Part shown: one piece after another, positions 1-6,007 of the stretch
Layout: each line of letters opens with the position of its first letter
How positions within the stretch are numbered: the stretch's first letter is position 1
Source of the DNA: Gemmatimonadaceae bacterium
Lineage (GTDB): Bacteria > Gemmatimonadota > Gemmatimonadetes > Gemmatimonadales > Gemmatimonadaceae
Length of the DNA stretch: 6,007 bases
NCBI GenBank assembly: GCA_013813605.1
Contig: JACCRL010000325.1
Coordinates: forward strand, 1-6,007
Direction: 5' to 3'
Translations under genes and position numbers: made by a program
Notes under the pieces: model-generated
Seen by the model: the letters and a program-made list of their open reading frames with translations, nothing else
The model's database searches: none
What the model was told of the DNA's origin: nothing

Positions 1-102
1 CCGCGGCGGCCGTCGATCACGCCGCGCGCAAATGCGGCGCTCGAGTCTGAAGAGGACGTGGCGAAATTCCGCGCCTGGCTCGACGGACTCACCGGCGAGT
101 GA
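1..102 (+). CDS. C-terminal fragment of an unidentified protein
   Basis: Only the last 33 codons are in the window, read in frame from base 1 to a TGA at 100-102. The visible tail ends in SEEDVAKFRAWLDGLTGE, an acidic then amphipathic helix, with mostly G or C in third positions as expected for coding sequence here. The tail resembles the ends of bifunctional-nuclease (DUF151) proteins, which often finish with an acidic 'EED..KFR.FLD' helix, but too little is visible to assign that family. The stop overlaps the aroQ GTG start (GTGA, 99-102), so the two genes are probably translationally coupled. Another frame (bases 3-50) also reads plausibly for 15 codons before a stop, so an error or frameshift near base 45 cannot be excluded. 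Confidence 0.55.
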   Translation, partial: PRRPSITPRANAALESEEDVAKFRAWLDGLTGE

Positions 103-551
103 GAATAGCGGTTCTCAACGGTCCGAACCTCAATCTTCTCGGGACAAGAGAGCCCGCGCTCTACGGTACCGAATCCCTCGCCGACATCGAGCGTCAGCTG
201 CGCATCGTCGCGAAAGAGCTGGGCGTCGAGCTCATCTTCTCGCAGCACAACGGCGAGGGCGACATGGTCGATGCGATCCACGGCTTTCGCGGGTCCGTTG
301 ATGCGGCGCTGGTGAATGCGGGTGCCTACAGCCATACAAGTCTTGCAATACGTGATGCCCTCGCCGGCGTGAGCATCCCGTTCGTCGAAGTCCACCTCAC
401 GAACATCTTCGCGCGTGAGCCCGAACGGCGCCGCTCGGCGCTCGCCGACGCCGCGGTCGCGATCATCTGCGGGTTCGGAGGCTACGGCTACGAGCTCGCG
501 TTGCGCGGACTCGTGCGAATGCAGGCGCGCAATGATGCAGGCGCGCAATGA
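99..551 (+). CDS. aroQ: 3-dehydroquinate dehydratase, type II
   Basis: This enzyme dehydrates 3-dehydroquinate to 3-dehydroshikimate in the cytoplasmic shikimate pathway; the type II family forms dodecamers. The 150 residues match the usual family length. The N-terminus has the hallmark VLNGPNLNLLG (residues 5-15), then R17, E18 and catalytic Tyr22 in ALYG. Also visible are the Q-x-N-x-E-G segment at 49-54, substrate-binding VNAGAYSHTS (72-81), catalytic His99 in EVHLTNIFARE, and GFGGYGYELAL near the end. The usual REPFRHHS stretch reads REPERRRS (106-113); the arginine aligned with the substrate-contacting one is kept (R111). The GTG start gives the canonical N-terminus and overlaps the previous stop; only a weak GGA lies upstream. 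The last residues (NDAGAQ) arise from a 16-bp tandem duplication. The stop overlaps the next start by 4 bp (ATGA). Confidence 0.96.
   Translation: MRIAVLNGPNLNLLGTREPALYGTESLADIERQLRIVAKELGVELIFSQHNGEGDMVDAIHGFRGSVDAALVNAGAYSHTSLAIRDALAGVSIPFVEVHLTNIFAREPERRRSALADAAVAIICGFGGYGYELALRGLVRMQARNDAGAQ
519..550 (+). repeat. Perfect 16-bp tandem duplication at aroQ/peptidase junction
   Basis: ATGCAGGCGCGCAATG occurs twice with no gap, at 519-534 and 535-550. The second copy supplies the ATG start of the downstream peptidase (548-550) and its closest Shine-Dalgarno-like AGG (539-541, 6 bases before the ATG). The first copy carries the same AGG-6 nt-ATG arrangement. Because 16 is not a multiple of three, the duplication shifts the aroQ frame: with one copy, aroQ would end in MQARND and stop at what is now 553-555; with two it ends in MQARNDAGAQ and stops at 549-551. 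Confidence 0.95.
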
Positions 552-1636
552 CTGACCGGCGCCCGGCGCGAATCGCCGCCCTCCGTGAATCGCTCTTCAC
601 CGCGCACATCGATGCACTCGTCATCACGAGCCTGCCGAACATCCGCTACCTCACGGGATTTTCGGGCTCCAGCGCGCTCGCCGTAGTGAGCCAGCGAGAG
701 CTTCACCTGATCACTGATTTCCGCTACGACACCCAGGTGCGCGAGGAGGTGGGGGCGCTTGCAACGGTTCGCATCGAGGCCGCGAGCCTTTGGTCCGGGT
801 TGTGGGCGCTGCTTCCGGCGGTCGGTGGAATCGAGGTCGCCGGCTTCGAGTCCGCCCACCTCCTGCATCGCGATTTCCAGCGTCTGCTGAGCGAGGGCAC
901 GCGCTGGCAGTGGCGGCCGCAGCTGAATCTCGTCGAGGCGCTCAGGGAGGCGAAGGACGCGGGCGAGGTCGCGCTCATACGCCGCGCCGGCGAGATCGCC
1001 ATTCGCGCGCTGAAGCGGACGCTCCCCGAAATTCACGCCGGCCTCACCGAGCTGAACGTCGCGGGAATTCTGGAGAAGGCGCTTCGTGACGAGGGGAGCG
1101 AGGAATTCCCTTTCTCGCCGATCGTTGCATCAGGCCCCCGCGCGGCGCTCCCGCACGCGCGACCATCGGCGCGCCCGATCGAGACGGGAGATCTGCTGCT
1201 GCTGGATTTCGGCGCGCAGTACGGTGGCTACTGTTCGGACATTACGCGCACCGTCGTAGTTGGCTCCGCAACGGCGGAGCAGCGCGGTATTTACGAAATC
1301 GTGCGCGCCGCCAACGCCCTCGCAGCAGGCTCCGTCCGCGCCGGGATGAAGGGCCAGGATGCCGACGGTCTTGCCCGGCGCTACATTGAGGAGCGCGGAT
1401 ATGGCGAAGCCTTCGGGCACAGCCTCGGCCATGGCCTCGGGCTGGAAGTGCACGAGGCTCCACGCCTGGCGAAAACCGTCGAGACCGCGCTCGGCGAAGG
1501 TGCGGTGGTGACGATCGAGCCGGGCATTTACCGCCCGGGATGGGGGGGCGTCCGGATCGAGGACGACGTGTTCCTCTCCCCGGACGGGCCGGAGATACTT
1601 ACCGACTTCACGCGCGATCTACTCGAGGTTGCATGA
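548..1636 (+). CDS. M24B metallopeptidase (Xaa-Pro aminopeptidase/dipeptidase-like)
   Basis: A cytoplasmic dinuclear-metal peptidase of the pita-bread fold, expected to cut bonds next to proline. The 362 residues are typical of the short prolidase/aminopeptidase P group. The N-terminal creatinase-like domain (about 1-130) has PNIRYLTGFSGSSA at 30-43. The catalytic domain (about 135-362) shows all five metal ligands: D220 and D231 (LLLDFGAQYGGYCSDITRT region), H295 in GHSLGHGLG, E324 in VTIEPGIY and E338 in GVRIEDD. H302 in VHE is a likely active-site histidine. The ligand spacings (11, 64, 29, 14) equal those I recall for Pyrococcus prolidase. Aminopeptidase P versus dipeptidase specificity cannot be told from sequence alone. 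The ATG overlaps the aroQ stop by 4 bp. A similar peptidase gene follows aroQ in Bacillus (yqhT, upstream of efp-accB-accC), so this is a conserved neighbourhood. Confidence 0.94.
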   Translation: MTDRRPARIAALRESLFTAHIDALVITSLPNIRYLTGFSGSSALAVVSQRELHLITDFRYDTQVREEVGALATVRIEAASLWSGLWALLPAVGGIEVAGFESAHLLHRDFQRLLSEGTRWQWRPQLNLVEALREAKDAGEVALIRRAGEIAIRALKRTLPEIHAGLTELNVAGILEKALRDEGSEEFPFSPIVASGPRAALPHARPSARPIETGDLLLLDFGAQYGGYCSDITRTVVVGSATAEQRGIYEIVRAANALAAGSVRAGMKGQDADGLARRYIEERGYGEAFGHSLGHGLGLEVHEAPRLAKTVETALGEGAVVTIEPGIYRPGWGGVRIEDDVFLSPDGPEILTDFTRDLLEVA

Positions 1637-1660
1637 GCGGAGCTCTTCCTTCGAAATCAC

Positions 1661-1664
1661 AAGG
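1661..1664 (+). promoter_or_regulatory. Shine-Dalgarno site deciding the accB start
   Basis: AAGG lies 6 bases before ATG 1671 and 12 before the in-frame ATG at 1677. This favours 1671 over the 1677 ATG and over an upstream TTG at 1629 that would add 14 non-conserved residues and overlap the peptidase gene. Confidence 0.6.
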
Positions 1665-1670
1665 CGCGAA

Positions 1671-2180
1671 ATGACAATGTTCGACCTTCGGTACGTCAAG
1701 AAGCTGGTCGAGATGCTGGACGAGTCCAGCGTGGACTCGATCGAGATCTCTTCGGACAAGGGTGTGAAGATCCGCATCTCGAAGACGCCGCAGCAGCGCG
1801 GGGCCATCCAGATGGCGCCGCAGGTCCCAATGCAGCAGATGATCGCCGCGCCGGCCGCGGCGCCCTCTCTACCGGGGGCGGCGGCCGCTGCTGCCGCGGC
1901 TGGGGACGCCGCCAAGGTCGCGGAAGCGAAGTCGAAGTTTCTGGAAGTGAAGTCGCCGATGGTCGGCACGTATTATGGCGCGCCGGAGCCAAGCGCCAAG
2001 CCTTACCTGACCGTTGGCGAGAGGATCAGCAAGGGACAGATCCTCTGCATCATCGAGGCGATGAAGATCATGAACGAGATAGAGTCTGAGTTTGACGGAG
2101 TTGTGAAAGAAATCCTCGCCCCGAACGGCCATCCCGTCGAATACGGGCAGGTCCTTTTCCGGATTGACCCAAATGGCTGA
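1671..2180 (+). CDS. accB: Acetyl-CoA carboxylase biotin carboxyl carrier protein
   Basis: This is the swinging-arm subunit that carries biotin between the biotin carboxylase (AccC) and carboxyltransferase active sites of acetyl-CoA carboxylase. It has 169 residues, close to the usual 150-180. The N-terminal segment FDLRYVKKLVEMLDES (4-19) is the family's conserved start and supports beginning here. A flexible Ala/Pro/Gln/Met linker covers roughly 40-88, including a run of eight alanines (70-77). The C-terminal biotinyl domain (about 90-169) includes PMVGTYY, the AccB-type thumb around APEPSAKPYL, and the biotinylation motif EAMKIMNE with acceptor Lys132. The stop is shared with the next start in an 8-bp ATGGCTGA overlap, suggesting coupled translation with the pilus ATPase. 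Its partner accC lies one gene downstream rather than adjacent; the carboxyltransferase genes are not in the window. Confidence 0.96.
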   Translation: MTMFDLRYVKKLVEMLDESSVDSIEISSDKGVKIRISKTPQQRGAIQMAPQVPMQQMIAAPAAAPSLPGAAAAAAAAGDAAKVAEAKSKFLEVKSPMVGTYYGAPEPSAKPYLTVGERISKGQILCIIEAMKIMNEIESEFDGVVKEILAPNGHPVEYGQVLFRIDPNG

Positions 2181-3342
2181 CGCAATAGAACCCGAAGTCG
2201 GAGAGTCCTCGCCGCACGGCAAGGGATTCGACCACAAGCCCGTGCTGGCGCAGATGGTACAGCGCAACGCCTCCGATCTTCACCTGAAGGTCGGACGCCC
2301 GCCCACGCTCCGCATCGACGGCCACATGATGGGGCTCGACATGCCGGCACTGCGCCAGGAGGACCTGCGCAAGCTCGCTGAACAGATCATGTCGCCCAAG
2401 AACATCAAGGAGTTCTCGGAGCAAAAGGAATCGGATTTCGCTCTCGCCGTCCCCGGCGTCGGCCGCTTCCGCGTCAATGCGTACCAGCAGCGCGGCACGA
2501 TTGCGTACGCGTTCCGCACCGTGCCGTTCCAGGCGAAGACGATCGCCGAACTGAACCTTCCCACTGTCTGCGAGCGGATCGCTCTCAGTCCGCGCGGGCT
2601 CGTGCTGGTGACGGGGATTACCGGCTCGGGAAAATCGACCGCGCTGGCGTCGATGCTTCACTACGTCAACCAGAATCGCCAGGCGAACATCATCACCATC
2701 GAAGACCCGATCGAGTTTCTGCACCGCGACATGAAGAGCAGCATCAACCAGCGCGAGGTGGGAACCGACACGGGCAGCTTTGCGCAGGCCCTCAGGCGCG
2801 TGCTGCGGCAGGATCCCGACATCATTCTCGTCGGCGAGATCCGCGATGTCGAAACGCTCGACGTCGCGCTCAAGGCGGCCGACACCGGCCACCTCGTCTT
2901 CTCGACGCTGCACACGACAGACGCGACGCAGACCATTAACCGCGTCCTGTCGTTCTACCCGCCGCACCAGCAGACGGAGGTGCGCTTCATGCTGTCGAGC
3001 GCGCTCCAGGCGATTATTTCGCTGCGCCTCATTCCGCGCGCCGACAAGAAGGGGCGAGTGCCCGCTGCCGAGGTGTTGGTCAACACCGAGGCCGTGCGCG
3101 ACCAGATTCGTGACATGAGCAAGTCGCTCAACATCCCGGACCTGATCAAGGAGGGCGCCGTCCCCTACGGCATGCAGACCTTCGACCAGTCGATCATGAA
3201 CTGGTACAAGAAGGATGTCGTCTCGTATGAGAATGCGGTGTTCTACGCCACCAGCCCCAGCGAGTTCGCGCTGCGTGTGCAGGGCGTCGCTGCGTCCAGC
3301 GACACCTCGTGGGATACGTTCACTCAGGACATCAAATCCTGA
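2173..3342 (+). CDS. pilT: Type IV pilus retraction ATPase, PilT/PilU family
   Basis: A hexameric secretion-type ATPase expected at the inner-membrane base of type IV pili, powering pilus retraction and twitching. The 389 residues are somewhat longer than a typical PilT (about 340-370), with a short N-terminal extension and a C-terminal tail. The N-terminal PAS-like domain has ASDLHLKVGRPPTLRIDG (about 33-50). The RecA-like core shows Walker A GITGSGKST (148-156, K154), Asp box IEDPIEF (176-182), Walker B region ILVGEIRD (218-225, E222) and His box TGHLVFSTLHTTDA (238-251). The PilT signature AIRNLIRE reads AVRDQIRD (307-314), and GMQTFDQS follows, so PilT versus PilU is unsettled. ATG 2173 is preferred to an in-frame TTG at 2164; neither has a strong Shine-Dalgarno site, consistent with coupling to accB through the 8-bp overlap. 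It separates accB from accC. No other pilus gene is in the window. Confidence 0.92.
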   Translation: MADAIEPEVGESSPHGKGFDHKPVLAQMVQRNASDLHLKVGRPPTLRIDGHMMGLDMPALRQEDLRKLAEQIMSPKNIKEFSEQKESDFALAVPGVGRFRVNAYQQRGTIAYAFRTVPFQAKTIAELNLPTVCERIALSPRGLVLVTGITGSGKSTALASMLHYVNQNRQANIITIEDPIEFLHRDMKSSINQREVGTDTGSFAQALRRVLRQDPDIILVGEIRDVETLDVALKAADTGHLVFSTLHTTDATQTINRVLSFYPPHQQTEVRFMLSSALQAIISLRLIPRADKKGRVPAAEVLVNTEAVRDQIRDMSKSLNIPDLIKEGAVPYGMQTFDQSIMNWYKKDVVSYENAVFYATSPSEFALRVQGVAASSDTSWDTFTQDIKS

Positions 3343-3375
3343 TCCCGCGCGCCATTCCTCGCGCGCCGGACGGAC

Positions 3376-4733
<1,358 letters not shown>

Positions 4734-4734
<1 letters not shown>

Positions 4735-5480
4735 TGCAGATCGACGTTTTCTTCACTCCGGGCGAGGTGAAGCCCTCTGATACGGCGGGCAGGCTGGTCG
4801 CCGTTATCGATGTCCTGCGCGCTTCGACATCCGTTGCCGTCGCGCTCGCCAATGGCGCGAAGACGGTAATTCCCCTCGAGGGCGCCGACGAAGTGATGAC
4901 TCGCGCCAAACAGTTCGAGCGTTCGGAGGTGAGAATGGCCGGCGAGCAGAAGATGGTGCCGATCGCAGGCTTCGACCTCGGAAATTCTCCGCTCGAGTTC
5001 ACCGCTGCCGCCGTCGAGGGCAAAACCGTCCTGCTCACGACGACCAACGGAACGCGCGCGCTCCTCGGAGTGCAGGGCGCCCGTGACATTGTAGTGGCCT
5101 CGTACGTCAACTTCTCGGCAGTCCTCACCATGATGAAGGTCGCGGCGAGGACGAATACGGACATCGCCATCGTCTGCGCCGGCCACGAGGGGATCTTCTC
5201 GCTCGAAGATTCTTCCTGCGCCGGTCGTTACGTGCGTGCGATTCCCAGGCGCGCGGGGTCGGTCGTGATGAACGACGCGGCGTCCGCATCAGTGGTGATT
5301 GACCGGAAATATGGCGACAACCTCGCAAAAATCTTCCAAGACTCGTCCCACGGACAAGCGCTCGAAGCAGCCGGGTTCGTCGGTGACCTCGCCGCCGCAG
5401 CGGCGCTGGACTCCCACTCTGTGGTCCCGATCTACCAGGACCGACAGATCACCAAACTCGGACCCGAAAGAGAGCGCTAA
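4734..5480 (+). CDS. comB: ComB-family 2-phosphosulfolactate phosphatase homologue
   Basis: ComB hydrolyses 2-phosphosulfolactate to sulfolactate in archaeal coenzyme M synthesis and needs magnesium; many bacteria that do not make coenzyme M carry homologues of unproven role, so the substrate here is uncertain. The 248 residues match family length. Visible family motifs, in order: VIDVLRASTS (24-33, D26 and R29), GFDLGNSPLEF (79-89), TTTNGTRA (102-109) and CAGHEGIFSLEDSSCAG (148-164). Near the end, SSHG and VVPIY are also typical of the family, arguing that the C-terminus is intact. The GTG start shares one base with the accC stop and has a strong AAGGAG upstream. The last 98-182 bases also encode, in another frame, the start of the ftsK gene. 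No signal peptide or membrane segment is seen, so it should be cytoplasmic. Confidence 0.9.
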
Positions 5481-6007
5481 AGCGAGCGCGCTGAGCCGAG
5501 AGCTGCGCGGAATAGCTCTCCTCCTCTTCGCGCTCTTTCTAACCGGGGCGCTCGGCGCGGAAGGATTTGCCCGCTTCGCCGAAAACGGCGGGGCCGCGGT
5601 GAACTTCGGGTGGCTCGGCACGATGCTCGCGCACCCCATCACCGCCTTCTTTGGGTGGCCTGCGGCCGCGCTCCTCCCGCTCGCCCCCGCTGCGCACGCC
5701 CTCAGGCTGTTCGGACGGCTCGAGGAGAGCAAGGACCGCTCGTGGATGGTGTTTCTCCTCGGCCTCGTCGTCATCCTGCCGGTTGCGCTCGGACTGACGG
5801 AGGGAGGAGTACGCCAGGCCAGTGCCTGGGCCGGGCTGTGGGGAAGCTTCTCCGCCTTCTACCTCCTGCAGCTCGCCGGTCCGGCGGGAGCATGGGTGCT
5901 GATCGCGCTTGCCATGTGCGGCTTGATGGCGGCCACGCTGTCCTGGAATCCCCTGCGCGTCGTGATCGGGAAGCGGAAGCTGCGTACGGAGGGAGTCAGC
6001 ACGGGAC
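5311..6007 (+). CDS. ftsK: DNA translocase FtsK/SpoIIIE, N-terminal membrane part (partial)
   Basis: FtsK is a septum-anchored ATPase that pumps DNA and helps resolve chromosome dimers during division. About 232 codons are present; the motor and DNA-reading domains lie beyond the right edge. A basic, Ser/Thr-rich, presumably cytoplasmic leader (about 1-64) is followed by SRELRGIALLLFALFLTGAL (TM1, about 67-86), a second hydrophobic stretch (about 99-134) with FFGWPAAALLPL, a third (146-162), and a fourth (about 174-210), then a basic segment KRKLR. This four-helix layout and the RELRGIALLLFAL opening fit FtsK. The start is uncertain: the open frame begins after a TGA at 5296-5298, and the only standard starts before TM1 are TTG 5299, ATG 5311 and GTG 5383, all inside comB and none with a strong Shine-Dalgarno site. 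ATG 5311 is chosen as the only ATG. Identification rests on membrane topology and local similarity, as no ATPase motif is visible. Confidence 0.8.
   Translation, partial: MATTSQKSSKTRPTDKRSKQPGSSVTSPPQRRWTPTLWSRSTRTDRSPNSDPKESAKASALSRELRGIALLLFALFLTGALGAEGFARFAENGGAAVNFGWLGTMLAHPITAFFGWPAAALLPLAPAAHALRLFGRLEESKDRSWMVFLLGLVVILPVALGLTEGGVRQASAWAGLWGSFSAFYLLQLAGPAGAWVLIALAMCGLMAATLSWNPLRVVIGKRKLRTEGVSTG

Noticed and set aside
3..50. A second plausible coding frame before the window's first stop, suggesting a frameshift in the upstream gene.
   Set aside because: Fifteen codons are too few to judge, and the frame reaching TGA 100-102 is open from the window edge without needing any shift.
32..301. 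An 89-codon plus-strand open frame overlapping the start of aroQ.
   Set aside because: It is very rich in Arg and Ser and is out of frame with aroQ, whose motifs are unmistakable over the same bases.
488..1036. A 182-codon minus-strand open frame opposite aroQ and the M24B peptidase gene.
   Set aside because: It is antisense to two well-supported genes and has low-complexity, motif-free content; GC-rich shadow.
1629..1670. A TTG start at 1629 that would extend AccB by 14 residues.
   Set aside because: The added residues are not like AccB N-termini, the extension overlaps the peptidase stop, and the AAGG at 1661 fits ATG 1671.
1878..1903. GCN-rich run encoding eight alanines in accB, considered as a variable repeat.
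   Set aside because: The codons are mixed rather than a pure repeat, and Ala/Pro-rich linkers are normal between the two parts of AccB.
3346..3365. CGCGCG repeated around an 8-base loop in the gap between the pilus ATPase gene and accC, a possible hairpin terminator.
   Set aside because: The stem is only 6 bp, made of self-complementary CG repeats common in this composition, and there is no T tract; termination inside the accB-accC unit would also be unexpected.

Overview
The window is a GC-rich bacterial segment with every credible gene on the + strand, packed so tightly that it reads as one operon or part of one. Most junctions overlap (4, 4, 8, 1 and about 98-182 bp), and the two real gaps are 33-34 bp. 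No promoter or terminator is convincing, so transcription probably starts upstream of the window and continues past its end. There is no gene-free stretch over 300 bases, and no RNA gene, insertion sequence or CRISPR array was seen.

Layout: the last 33 codons of an unidentified gene (1-102); aroQ, type II 3-dehydroquinate dehydratase (99-551); an M24B aminopeptidase P/Xaa-Pro dipeptidase-like enzyme (548-1636); accB, biotin carboxyl carrier protein (1671-2180); a PilT/PilU-family twitching ATPase (2173-3342); accC, biotin carboxylase (3376-4734); a ComB-family 2-phosphosulfolactate phosphatase homologue (4734-5480); and the N-terminal membrane part of an FtsK/SpoIIIE DNA translocase, running off the right edge.

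Two genes encode subunits of acetyl-CoA carboxylase, the first step of fatty-acid synthesis; the carboxyltransferase genes are not here. AroQ serves the shikimate pathway, the M24B enzyme peptide turnover, and FtsK chromosome segregation at division. The aroQ - M24B peptidase - accB - accC order resembles the classic Bacillus-type cluster, but here efp is absent and a pilus ATPase gene sits between accB and accC.

High GC, a type IV pilus motor gene and this housekeeping order suggest a diderm, high-GC soil-type bacterium; Gemmatimonadota is my best guess from general familiarity, not something the sequence proves. No clearly new biological system is present. The points most worth a second look are a perfect 16-bp tandem duplication on the aroQ/peptidase start-stop junction, a forced long out-of-frame overlap between comB and ftsK, and the pilus ATPase gene inside the accB-accC pair.
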